A stretch of DNA of 47,725 bases from Bacillota bacterium (lineage in GTDB: Bacteria; Bacillota; Clostridia; Christensenellales; UBA1242). The notes under the pieces are model-generated. The model did no database searches. It was given only the letters and a program-made list of their open reading frames with translations, and was not told the DNA's origin. The position numbers and the translations under genes were made by a program. The stretch spans positions 1 to 47,725 of the forward strand of contig WRBH01000004.1 of NCBI GenBank assembly GCA_009784665.1, written 5' to 3'. Below, one piece after another: positions 9,535-18,141 of this stretch (its first letter is position 1; every line of letters begins with the position of its first letter).

Positions 9535-9717
9535 TCAAGCAAGTCCTAATACTGAATCGTGGGTTTGGTCTAGTTCGTCCTCGTCTCCAAGTTCGGTATT
9601 GAAGTTATCCCACCACTTTTGATCTTCTGTATCTTTTGTTTGTTTTTCTCTAGTTTCGATTGTTAGGCGTTTGCGTTTTTCCTCTGTCCCTAGGTCCCAT
9701 GTTGTTGGTTGAATCAT
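9535..9717 (-). CDS. Hypothetical small protein (60 aa)
   Basis: MIQPTTWDLGTEEKRKRL...; SD AAAGGAG before the ATG. Confidence 0.55.
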   Translation of the reverse strand: MIQPTTWDLGTEEKRKRLTIETREKQTKDTEDQKWWDNFNTELGDEDELDQTHDSVLGLA

Positions 9718-9744
9718 TTTAAGTTTCTCCTTTATTTTGATTTG

Positions 9745-9868
9745 ACTGCACAAAAAAACTCGGCTTCTTCCCTGGATTAGAGGTTGCCGAGTCCGCAATC
9801 AAAAATTAGACGGCTCAGCAACCCATTATGGAGGAATAGAAGAAACCAAGCCTTTTTGTGCAGTTCAT
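9745..9868 (-). promoter_or_regulatory. Candidate 5' leader attenuator (terminator/antiterminator) upstream of the 60-aa ORF
   Basis: Minus strand: ACTCGGC-N21-GCCGAGT followed by TTTTTTT; alternative stem GGTTGCTGAG:CTCGGCAACC; ends ACTGCACAAAAA/TTTTTGTGCAGT inverted. Confidence 0.55.
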
Positions 9869-9882
9869 GGAATGAGTGTAAC

Positions 9883-10506
9883 ATGGCTGTTGACACTTTG
9901 GCAAGCGAAATGTTAAATTTATTTATGGAAAATAGAGATAATGCAGTAGAAATAATTGAGGAGGAATCACATCAAGAGCCAAACTTGTGGGGGTATCAGC
10001 CTGTTACTGACCCTAACCATCCTGGGTGGTTGTACGGTGGGGCTGTGATTGGTATGGGGGCCTCGGTTACGGCTGGTTTAGCCGCTTATACGGGTCTTGA
10101 TGGACTTGCAGGTGAGTTAGGGGGCTTCTTAGGCCTTATGCCAGGAATACCCATTTCTGGAGGACTAGGTGTTTTTCTGGGTCAGAAGTTCGCGGAATTA
10201 ATTAACAAGAATGCATACCGTAAACTGGCAAGAGAGGAGAAGAAAGTCAGGGAAGAATTGGTGGAAGCAGCCATTGCACATGGTGTAAAGCATGGTGATG
10301 TGGAAGGTAAGGTGAAGTCATTGGTTGATAGATTTTGTGATGAGGCATTTGCAATGATGCGTTCGCGAAAAATGCCTGAGTTGTACGCGGATCAGACGCG
10401 CAAGCAGAGAAATGTCGCAAAGATTGACCGCAGAGGTATTCTGGATGGAATTAAAGAGGACAATTTCGAGTTTATCGATTTGCGTGAAAATGGTCGAAAG
10501 CATTGA
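9883..10506 (+). CDS. Hypothetical protein with Gly-rich hydrophobic segment
   Basis: ORF from MAVDTLASEMLNLF; GGAVIGMGASVTAGLAAYTGLDGLAGELGGFLGL. Confidence 0.65.
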   Translation: MAVDTLASEMLNLFMENRDNAVEIIEEESHQEPNLWGYQPVTDPNHPGWLYGGAVIGMGASVTAGLAAYTGLDGLAGELGGFLGLMPGIPISGGLGVFLGQKFAELINKNAYRKLAREEKKVREELVEAAIAHGVKHGDVEGKVKSLVDRFCDEAFAMMRSRKMPELYADQTRKQRNVAKIDRRGILDGIKEDNFEFIDLRENGRKH

Positions 10507-10539
10507 CAGTTTGGTAAAAATGCTGTAGAGTCTTTACTT

Positions 10540-10911
10540 ATGAAAGTAGAAGTAAGAGATGGTGAAGTAGCATGTTCAAATGTGCGGATGTATTTTGCAC
10601 AGGAATCCTTGCGTGATAGATTTGCGGAAGAGGGCGAGATAGTCGCCGTTGAAGAGTACGACCCGTTTAAGGTCGGAGGCAAGCGGTTCGGTAAGCCAGG
10701 AACTATGGTGGACCTTGACGAGGCATTTGAGCAATGCAAAAAATGTCAAACCAATGTGTTCTTTAAAGACACTGCAAAGAAAAAGGATTGCCTGATATAC
10801 AATAAAATGAAAAGGCAAGGCAGAATGCAAGAGCAAAAAATTCAAGCACCACGCAAGACGATGGGTGATAAAGTCGCCGATTGGGTTGTAGGAGATATTT
10901 CGTTTGATTAA
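10540..10911 (+). CDS. Hypothetical protein
   Basis: ORF; TTGACA-17-TAGAGT-8 nt-ATG. Confidence 0.6.
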   Translation: MKVEVRDGEVACSNVRMYFAQESLRDRFAEEGEIVAVEEYDPFKVGGKRFGKPGTMVDLDEAFEQCKKCQTNVFFKDTAKKKDCLIYNKMKRQGRMQEQKIQAPRKTMGDKVADWVVGDISFD

Positions 10912-10963
10912 ACTAGGGAAGTTAGTGATTGATGGCCAAGTGTTTTTGTGTTAAACTCGGCAC

Positions 10964-11968
10964 ATGAAAAAAGAAATTGAAGTTGCGTTGTCTGGATTGA
11001 AGACTGAGGCGGATTGCCAGGCATTTCATGTGGCGTGGCTGGGAAAAGATGGACGGATTACCGCGGCGGTTCAGGGTTTGCGTAATTTGCCGCATGAGGA
11101 GCGTGCCAAGGCAGGGCAGGAGCTTAATATCTTGAAACGCGAAACGGAAGCATCGTTCTTTAAAAGACAGGAAGGTATTAAACAAGCGGCAGCGGATGCA
11201 AAGTTAATGAACGACAAGCTTGTGGATATAACAATCCCTCCGATAGGGGAAGTGAAGGGCAGTTTGCACCCAATTACGCGCGTAATGCGTGAAGTCGAGG
11301 AGGCATTCGCATCCATGGGTTTTATTATCGAGGATGGTAATGAGATTGCGACGGAGGACGAGAATTTTACCTTTTTGAATATTCCTCATAGCCATCCAGC
11401 GAGGGATATACAGGACACATTTTGGTTGTCTAATGGTAATGTATTAAGGACACATACCACAGCGATGCAGAATGGATTGTTGCAAAAATATGGCCCAGAA
11501 TGTCGTGTCTTGTTCCCCGGTAGGTGTTATCGTAATGAAAACCTGGATGCCAGTCACGATATGGCATTCTTTCAGGTTGATGGAATAATGGTGAACAAGG
11601 ATATCTCGATTGCGAATTTGATTTATTTCATGAAGACTGCCTTGTCGGCGGTGTTCAAGAAGGACATAGCGGTGCGGTTGCGTCCTGGGTTCTTTCCTTT
11701 TACCGAGCCGTCGTTTGAACTGGATGCGTCTTGTGCGTTCTGCGAGGCCAAGGGCTGTTCAACATGCAAGCAATCGGGTTGGATAGAGTTTTGTGGTTGT
11801 GGCATGATTCATCCGAATGTGTTGAGGATGGCGAATATTGACCCAGAGGTGTATCAGGGATTTGCGTTTGGGTTTGGGTTGACTCGGTTGGCGATGCTGA
11901 AATTCGGGGTCAGTGATATTAGGGTGTTTAACAGCGGCGATGTCGAGAAATTGAAGGCGGTGGGGTAG
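10964..11968 (+). CDS. pheS: Phenylalanyl-tRNA synthetase alpha subunit
   Basis: GEVKGSLHPITRVMREVEEAFASMGF; HTTAMQ; FPFTEPSFELDASCAFCEAKGC; GCGMIHPNVL; GFAFGFGLTRLAMLKFGVSDIR. Confidence 0.97.
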   Translation: MKKEIEVALSGLKTEADCQAFHVAWLGKDGRITAAVQGLRNLPHEERAKAGQELNILKRETEASFFKRQEGIKQAAADAKLMNDKLVDITIPPIGEVKGSLHPITRVMREVEEAFASMGFIIEDGNEIATEDENFTFLNIPHSHPARDIQDTFWLSNGNVLRTHTTAMQNGLLQKYGPECRVLFPGRCYRNENLDASHDMAFFQVDGIMVNKDISIANLIYFMKTALSAVFKKDIAVRLRPGFFPFTEPSFELDASCAFCEAKGCSTCKQSGWIEFCGCGMIHPNVLRMANIDPEVYQGFAFGFGLTRLAMLKFGVSDIRVFNSGDVEKLKAVG

Positions 11969-12579
11969 TGGAGAAATTTGAAAAACCGACGATTGTTTTG
12001 GCTAGTGGCTCACCTTATCGGGCAAAGCTGTTGAAGGATAAGGGTTTTTCGTTTGTGAAGGTGTTAAGACCTATTGACGAGGATAAGTTGAACGCTGAAT
12101 TCAATCACGAGGATGTGAGCAGGGTAGAGTGCGAGGAGTATGTTAGGGGTCTAGCGTTGGCTAAGTTGCAACCTTTTATTGACGACCCGATTGAAGGTGG
12201 GGCCGTTGTAACGGCAGATACCGTTGTGTGGTGCAAGCGGAAAATATTGGAAAAACCTCTGACCAAGGAGAAATGTTTACAGCAGCACGAGTTTGTCAGT
12301 GGCGGGAGTAGTTACTATATCACGGGATATGCGGTGGTGTTTGATGGGCGGATTGAGACAGAAGTCAAGGTTACCAAGTGCCGAACGAAAGAGTTTCCAA
12401 AGTCCGCGATTGAAGCAGTATGCAATGAGGAATGGACATGGAAAGTTGCGGGACATAGGGCAGACGGGGAATTGGCACCGTATTGCAGTATGCCCGATGG
12501 CGGACGAGAGAACTGGATTGGGTTGTGCACAAAGGTTTTGAATCAGTTGCTGAAAAAGGTTGGATATAAAAGGAGGTAA
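11968..12579 (+). CDS. maf: Maf-like nucleotide pyrophosphatase
   Basis: IVLASGSPYRAKLLKDKGFSF and TADTVVW motifs; GTG start overlaps the pheS stop by 1 nt. Confidence 0.85.
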   Translation: MEKFEKPTIVLASGSPYRAKLLKDKGFSFVKVLRPIDEDKLNAEFNHEDVSRVECEEYVRGLALAKLQPFIDDPIEGGAVVTADTVVWCKRKILEKPLTKEKCLQQHEFVSGGSSYYITGYAVVFDGRIETEVKVTKCRTKEFPKSAIEAVCNEEWTWKVAGHRADGELAPYCSMPDGGRENWIGLCTKVLNQLLKKVGYKRR

Positions 12580-12581
12580 GC

Positions 12582-13127
12582 ATGAGTGAACTGGTTTTTG
12601 TTACTGGGAACCAGCATAAGGCAGAAATGGCGTCGAAGATGCTTGGGGTTGCGGTTGGATATCAAAAGGTGGATGTGCCGGAGATACAGTCGCTGGACCT
12701 GCGGGAGATTATCGAATTTAAACTGCGGGAGGCATATAAGATTACTGGCAAGACAGTAATCGTCGAGGATGTGTCGTCGGAGTTTTCTGAGCTTGGGCGC
12801 CTGCCTGGCACGCTTGTTAAATTTTTTGTAGACGAAATGGGTGTCGAGAAAATGTGTGGGTTAATTGGGAGTAATCGCAAAGCTGTTGTAAAATGTATCT
12901 TAGGCTGGACTGATGGAAAAGATGTGCAGTTTTTCGAGGGAAGATTGGATGGGCAAATTGCGGACCAACCAAGGGGCAAGGGTGGTTTTGGCTTTGATAA
13001 AATATTTGTGCCAAATGGGTTTGGCGGCAAGACTGCTGCGGAGTTGACTGATGAGGAATATGACGAATATTACTCGCAGACTAAGAGATTTGATAAGATG
13101 AAGGAATTTATAGGAGGTGGTAAATGA
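12582..13127 (+). CDS. Non-canonical purine NTP pyrophosphatase (RdgB/HAM1 family)
   Basis: LVFVTGNQHKAEMASKML; VEDVSSEF; LPGTLVKFF; GKGGFGFDKIFVPNG. Confidence 0.87.
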   Translation: MSELVFVTGNQHKAEMASKMLGVAVGYQKVDVPEIQSLDLREIIEFKLREAYKITGKTVIVEDVSSEFSELGRLPGTLVKFFVDEMGVEKMCGLIGSNRKAVVKCILGWTDGKDVQFFEGRLDGQIADQPRGKGGFGFDKIFVPNGFGGKTAAELTDEEYDEYYSQTKRFDKMKEFIGGGK

Positions 13128-15352
13128 AGCTGAGTTTGAATTGGTTGAAAGAGTTTGTAGATTTAGAGGGGATTAGTCCTGAGCAAATTCGTGATGAATT
13201 GAGTCTAAAAACGGCCGAGGTCGAGGGTTTTGAGGTGAAGGGTGCTGGGATCTCAGGTGTTGTGGTGGGACAGATCATTACCTCGAAATCGCATCCAAGC
13301 TCCAAAAAGCCGTTGAATGTCTTGACGGTTGACCAAGGTGGCAAGATTGTGCCTGTAGTATGTGGTTGCCCAAACAGCAGTAAGGTCGGTATGAAAGTTG
13401 CCTTTGCTAAAGTTGGTGCGGTAATTCATGGTGGTTTTCAAGTCAAGGAAGCGGCTTTGGCGGGCGAGGCTAGCCACGGTATGTGTCTTGGTGCGGACGA
13501 GTTGGGGATGCTTGGCTTTCAAACGAACCTAATAGAAATTGATCAAAAAGTTCCAACTGGCACGCCTATTCACGAGGCATTGCCTGAGCTAGGTGATGTT
13601 ATATTTGAAATTGATAACAAGTCAGTAACAAATCGCCCTGACTTGTGGGGGCATTATGGGGTTGCTAGGGAACTTTCCGTTATTTTTAACAAGAAGCTAA
13701 GACCCTTGCCTGTCAGTGACTTGAGTAAGTTTGACGGCAAGACATCGGTTTCCGTCAAGATTGAATCTCCGGATGATTGCTATTCATTTGGGGCGTTCAA
13801 AGTGGAAAATATTATGGTTAAACAGGCTCCACAGTTTATACAAACAAGGTTATATTACTGTGGAATCAATCCACATGGGTTCTTGGTGGATTTAAGTAAC
13901 TATATTATGTTGGAGCTGGGGCAGCCAAATCATGCTTTTGACGCGTCCAGGGTTGGGGCGATGTCTGCAGGAAGGGGCAACGGCGGCAAATTTGTAACCC
14001 TGAAAGATCAGGAAATTGATGCGAAATCAGATTATCTGTTCATTAAAAGTGATGGCAAGCCCGTCAGCTTGGCTGGAATTATGGGTGGTCAAAGCAGTAT
14101 GATTTGTGATGGGACAAATTCAGTAGTGTTCGAATTCGCCACATTTAATCCTTGGACAATCAGGAGAACCAGTCAAGATTTAGGGATAAGAAGTGACAGT
14201 TCCGCAAGATACGAGAAGAGTCTAGATACAAACTTGAACAAAGTTGGTGCGGCAAGGGCTGTTAAATTATTAGGCCAGCTTGACAAGGGAGCAAGGGTTG
14301 CTTCGAATTTTAACTGGCAAATTGCAAAGCCCACGACCGAGAAAACTATTGAGCTGTCCAAAAAATATCTGGAACGATTCACTGGGATAAAGTTTGATTA
14401 CAAGGTGGTTAAAAAGAACTTGGCAGGGTTGGGGTTCAGGCCCGTTATTAAGGGAGATGCGATTAGTATTACCGTGCCGACATGGCGGGCTACAAAGGAC
14501 ATCAATTTAGCGGTTGATGTTATTGAAGAGATCGTTCGAATGCATGGATTTAATAATATAGAGGCAAGACCGCCGCATGTTGAGCTGTTACCAGTGGAAA
14601 AATTGGCGGAAAAGCGAGTAGTGGATGATATAAAAGACTTGCTTGTTAACAAGTTCAATCTTAGTGAAGTTCATACTTATATCTGGGCAGGAACGGGCGA
14701 GTTAGAGGTTTTGAACAGTGTAGCGGGCGGAAGACCAACAATACGAAACAGTATGGCAGAAAGCTTGTTTAAAATAAAGGGTGACAGGGTTTTTGAAATC
14801 GGTGAAGTATTCAGAGAGGGTAAGAGTATTAAGGAGCTAGGGATATTACTGCAGTCTAAGCATGCGTCACGCGAAGAGTTATATAAGGAGCTGGGTAGTA
14901 TTATCCGTGACATTATTCCTGGGGTTAAATTCAAACTTGGGGAGGGGTTGTACTCTTTTCTGCATCCAAAAAATAATGCTAGTTTTGTTGGTGGCTTTGT
15001 GGGTATTGTCAAGACCCAAAATGCAGCGGTTGCATGTATTTCTTTGAATGATTTAGAAAACTATCTTACATTTACGCCAGTTAAAAATATTAAGGTATCA
15101 AGATTCCCAAAGACAACTCTTGATTTCACAATAACACATGATGGTGTATTTGGCGAGGTCGAGAGTATCTTGGAAAAGTTTAAGAATGAATTAGTAACGG
15201 GATTCAGGTTAAAAGATATATACGGTACAAAGTATACCGTAGAGTTTACGGTGCTCAGTTATGAAAAAACCCTTACTGCGGAAGAAATCCAATCCGTACA
15301 CAGGGCTATTTCGGAATTCATTAAGTCAAAAGGGTTAAAGGTGGACGAGTAA
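13124..15352 (+). CDS. pheT: Phenylalanyl-tRNA synthetase beta subunit
   Basis: MKLSLNWLKEFVDLEGISPEQIRDELSLKTAEVE; FEIDNKSVTNRPDLWGHYGVARELS; C-terminal FDX-ACB-like domain. Confidence 0.96.
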   Translation: MKLSLNWLKEFVDLEGISPEQIRDELSLKTAEVEGFEVKGAGISGVVVGQIITSKSHPSSKKPLNVLTVDQGGKIVPVVCGCPNSSKVGMKVAFAKVGAVIHGGFQVKEAALAGEASHGMCLGADELGMLGFQTNLIEIDQKVPTGTPIHEALPELGDVIFEIDNKSVTNRPDLWGHYGVARELSVIFNKKLRPLPVSDLSKFDGKTSVSVKIESPDDCYSFGAFKVENIMVKQAPQFIQTRLYYCGINPHGFLVDLSNYIMLELGQPNHAFDASRVGAMSAGRGNGGKFVTLKDQEIDAKSDYLFIKSDGKPVSLAGIMGGQSSMICDGTNSVVFEFATFNPWTIRRTSQDLGIRSDSSARYEKSLDTNLNKVGAARAVKLLGQLDKGARVASNFNWQIAKPTTEKTIELSKKYLERFTGIKFDYKVVKKNLAGLGFRPVIKGDAISITVPTWRATKDINLAVDVIEEIVRMHGFNNIEARPPHVELLPVEKLAEKRVVDDIKDLLVNKFNLSEVHTYIWAGTGELEVLNSVAGGRPTIRNSMAESLFKIKGDRVFEIGEVFREGKSIKELGILLQSKHASREELYKELGSIIRDIIPGVKFKLGEGLYSFLHPKNNASFVGGFVGIVKTQNAAVACISLNDLENYLTFTPVKNIKVSRFPKTTLDFTITHDGVFGEVESILEKFKNELVTGFRLKDIYGTKYTVEFTVLSYEKTLTAEEIQSVHRAISEFIKSKGLKVDE

Positions 15353-15354
15353 GA

Positions 15355-15921
15355 TTAAGGAGCTCCAGGAACATAAGGGTCAGGGAGTATCATCGGCAAA
15401 GCGGTCTCGAAGATGGCGAATAGTCCTATGAGTAAGAGAATTGCAATCACTGCGTAAACCATTTGGGCTTTCGCATTTCGTCGTTTGGATTCATCCTCGG
15501 CCTTAGATATTTGAACGCCGAGATAGATTGCTAGCAAGCTTGTCATACCAAGCATTAAGCCTAGGAATACGCGATACAACCAAGCCACTCCATCATTGCC
15601 AGATAAGTGTGCGGCTATGTGGATGACTGGGTTATGACTGCTGGCTACGCCGCCTGTCCCATCTTCACCCTCGGGGAGGAGGAAGCCAGACAATGCTCCC
15701 CAAATTGCAATAATTGCTAAGACTACCATGATACCCAAGACCGTCCAGACCATTTGGCCTTTGACATTTTTTCGCTTTTGCTCGTCATCGGCAAGTGCCA
15801 GGCGCCAGCCTAGGAAAAGTGCGAATATTTTTGCTGCGGAAACAACGGCAATTGATAATGCCGCTGATACCGAGGCAAGAGTCGCTACTAGATTTCTTAC
15901 TTCATCTTCTGCTCCACCCAT
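15355..15921 (-). CDS. Pilin-like (VirB2/TrbC-like) membrane protein with duplicated two-TM unit
   Basis: FALFLGWRLALADDEQKRKNVKGQMVWTVLGIM and LAIYLGVQISKAEDESKRRNAKAQMVYAVIAIL. Confidence 0.6.
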   Translation of the reverse strand: MGGAEDEVRNLVATLASVSAALSIAVVSAAKIFALFLGWRLALADDEQKRKNVKGQMVWTVLGIMVVLAIIAIWGALSGFLLPEGEDGTGGVASSHNPVIHIAAHLSGNDGVAWLYRVFLGLMLGMTSLLAIYLGVQISKAEDESKRRNAKAQMVYAVIAILLLIGLFAIFETALPMILPDPYVPGAP

Positions 15922-15957
15922 GTTCCAAGTCTAGCAGGGAAAGTCCGGGGTTGGCAA

Positions 15958-17196
15958 CTAGAAAGTGTGTGAAATATTGAACCAGTTATTGTCGTCAAGG
16001 AACTCTAGGATTTCCAGTGTGAAGCCACCAATGGTAAATCTGGTTTGTCCAATTGCTGTTGCCAAATACAGAGATGATTGGTATCCGCCGATATAGAGGT
16101 CTGGATATGCCCACATCAAAACCTCCATAGGTAAGCGGGCAGGTAATACGGTGATGCCTCTGGCCTGCATTGCGGCATCTGTGGCTGTGTACGCTGGGTG
16201 AGGTTTCCACATGAGAATGTAATCATCACTAAATTCTTCAATTATTTGATCAAGGATAGTAGTTGCAAGGGTAGGTGAATTTGGATTTGTGCCACTGATT
16301 ATCATTATGGGCTTTTCTTGGTTATTGAAGTATCCATCAAGTGCGGTTCGCAATGGCTGGTCTCCGATTTGGAAGGTCGGGTGTCCAATTGTCGCATTAA
16401 AGAACAAGTCTCGCATTTCTGGGGTCAAGCGATGCAGAAGGTCTTGTGGCTGGACTTTGACAAGGGATGCCTGCATCAGCATTTGACGAACCGCAGGAGT
16501 TGCATGTGGGTGTAGGAACATAAATTCTGGGAACTGCATCCACCATTCTACATTAGGCATCATTGCAGCGGCTAGTGAAAGATTTCGTGTGTCCGTCAGA
16601 ACGCTCGGTGTTACCTGGGCAGTTCCCTTGAATATTTCCAGCCAATCCTCCAGTTTTTCTTGGGTACCTGTGAAATCCACCATTGTAAAAAAGTGGTGGT
16701 ATGTGGCGGTTCCGTTTGTTATTAGGGTGATATGGGCTCGCTCCAGCGGGATATTATTTCGCAGCAGGGCATAGAAAGGCAGCAAAGTCATAAAGTCATC
16801 GACAAAGAAGTGGTATGTTGATCCTGGGTTTACCTCCTCGATATCGGCGACTAGTTGTCTTGTTCGTTCGGCTATGACTGTTGGGGTTACTGCTATGTTT
16901 GCGTCACCTGGCGAAAAGAGCTGAACATGATCGGGCATTTTGTTGACATAATAGGTGTTGTCGCGACCAAAGAACACATATGACGGAGTGTCATGTGATA
17001 AAAAATGCAGAGAACTGTGCAGAATAGGCAGGGTAGCGTAATTTACATAAATAAAATTCACATCAGAGCGTACAACGGTATAAGGGCGGTTCAGCATTCT
17101 GTTGTATCCGATAAAGTAAGATAGAATTCCCGTTCCGACAATTAAGGTTGCAAGGGCAAAGCTCGCCACTGACCAAAGAATAATTTTGTTTCTCAT
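15958..17196 (-). CDS. Membrane-anchored sialyltransferase-like (GT52/GT80-type) protein
   Basis: N-terminal TM; VDDF, MWKPHPAY (HP motif) and GGYQSSLYLA (SS motif). Confidence 0.55.
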   Translation of the reverse strand: MRNKIILWSVASFALATLIVGTGILSYFIGYNRMLNRPYTVVRSDVNFIYVNYATLPILHSSLHFLSHDTPSYVFFGRDNTYYVNKMPDHVQLFSPGDANIAVTPTVIAERTRQLVADIEEVNPGSTYHFFVDDFMTLLPFYALLRNNIPLERAHITLITNGTATYHHFFTMVDFTGTQEKLEDWLEIFKGTAQVTPSVLTDTRNLSLAAAMMPNVEWWMQFPEFMFLHPHATPAVRQMLMQASLVKVQPQDLLHRLTPEMRDLFFNATIGHPTFQIGDQPLRTALDGYFNNQEKPIMIISGTNPNSPTLATTILDQIIEEFSDDYILMWKPHPAYTATDAAMQARGITVLPARLPMEVLMWAYPDLYIGGYQSSLYLATAIGQTRFTIGGFTLEILEFLDDNNWFNISHTF

Positions 17197-17234
17197 GGTC
17201 TATTATTCGACAAAATAGTAACCTTAGTCAACTA

Positions 17235-17264
17235 AAAAAACACCCCGCAAGGTGTTTTTTATAT
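17235..17264 (-). terminator. Rho-independent terminator of the 17275..17577 gene
   Basis: Minus strand AAAACACCTTGCGGGGTGTTTTTTT. Confidence 0.85.
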
Positions 17265-17274
17265 TAACTGAAAT

Positions 17275-17577
17275 CTAGACCATGGCTGATATCGCACCGA
17301 ATACTGCTACTAATCCAAGACAAAGGATAACCGCAACAATCGCCCATACTAGTCTTGCCTTGGCCTCTTTACGCTTGGACTCGTCCTGAGCTGTTGCCAA
17401 CTGTACACCAAGCCAGATGGAGTACAATGTTGCAATAGCGGCAAGCACGATCATGATTGGCCATACAATATCAGAAATCGGCCCAATAATAGCCCTTGCT
17501 ACATCTTCCGCACCTGGGCCACTGCCACCTGCTGGAGCACCCAACATCCCCCCGATTCTTGCTAAAATGTTACCCAT
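17275..17577 (-). CDS. Pilin-like (VirB2/TrbC-like) small membrane protein, copy A
   Basis: MGNILARIGGMLGAPAGG...LYSIWLGVQLATAQDESKRKEAKARLVWAIVAVI. Confidence 0.75.
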   Translation of the reverse strand: MGNILARIGGMLGAPAGGSGPGAEDVARAIIGPISDIVWPIMIVLAAIATLYSIWLGVQLATAQDESKRKEAKARLVWAIVAVILCLGLVAVFGAISAMV

Positions 17578-17801
17578 ACACTACCCCCTTTTTTTCGCTA
17601 ATATTTTATTTTGCGAACTTCTGCAAAATATTATACTAAATATTTATCACGGCAAAATAAGGGTGTCAAGCGATTTTTGTCACTTTTTGCAAAAAAAGTT
17701 TATTTTAATTTCACCACTGAAAACAAGTTTCGTCCTTTAATTGGCCCTGAAAAGTTCGCAAAATAAAATATTAGCGAAAAAAAGGGGGTAGTGTATGGGT
17801 A
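17571..17801. repeat. Perfect 50-bp inverted repeat flanking the divergent pilin-like pair (arms 17571-17620, 17752-17801)
   Basis: AAGTTCGCAAAATAAAATATTAGCGAAAAAAAGGGGGTAGTGTATGGGTA in both orientations. Confidence 0.95.
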
Positions 17802-18091
17802 GTATATTAGCAAGAATTGGGGGGATGTTGGGATCTCCGGCAGGTACACCGCCAATAGATGATGTTACTGACGCAATCCTAGCACAAATATCCGCCATAG
17901 TATGGCCAATCATGACCGTACTTGCGGGTATTGCAGTTCTGTATTCCATCTGGCTTGGTGTACAGTTGGCAACAGCTCAGGACGAGTCCAAGCGTAAAGA
18001 GGCCAAGGCAAGGCTAGTCTGGGCGATTGTTGCGGTTGTTCTGTGTCTAGGGTTAACTGCTATCTTCCTTGCGATTGCGAATGTAATGTAG
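17795..18091 (+). CDS. Pilin-like (VirB2/TrbC-like) small membrane protein, copy B
   Basis: MGSILARIGGMLGSPAGT...LYSIWLGVQLATAQDESKRKEAKARLVWAIVAVV. Confidence 0.75.
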   Translation: MGSILARIGGMLGSPAGTPPIDDVTDAILAQISAIVWPIMTVLAGIAVLYSIWLGVQLATAQDESKRKEAKARLVWAIVAVVLCLGLTAIFLAIANVM

Positions 18092-18098
18092 GGATTAT

Positions 18099-18126
18099 AA
18101 AAACACCTTGCGGGGTGTTTTTTTTT
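18099..18126 (+). terminator. Rho-independent terminator of copy B, overlapping the -35 of the next gene
   Basis: AAAACACCTTGCGGGGTGTTTTTTTTT. Confidence 0.85.
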
Positions 18127-18141
18127 AGGGTATGATGAGGG

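Noticed and set aside
17417-17949. Opposite-strand ORFs over the pilin-like pair (107 aa and 70 aa)
   Set aside because: Mirror-image shadow frames of the two paralogs; they arise from the inverted duplication
17235-18126. Insertion sequence or composite transposon with inverted ends
   Set aside because: The inverted segments are gene, leader and terminator; no transposase or recombinase ORF present
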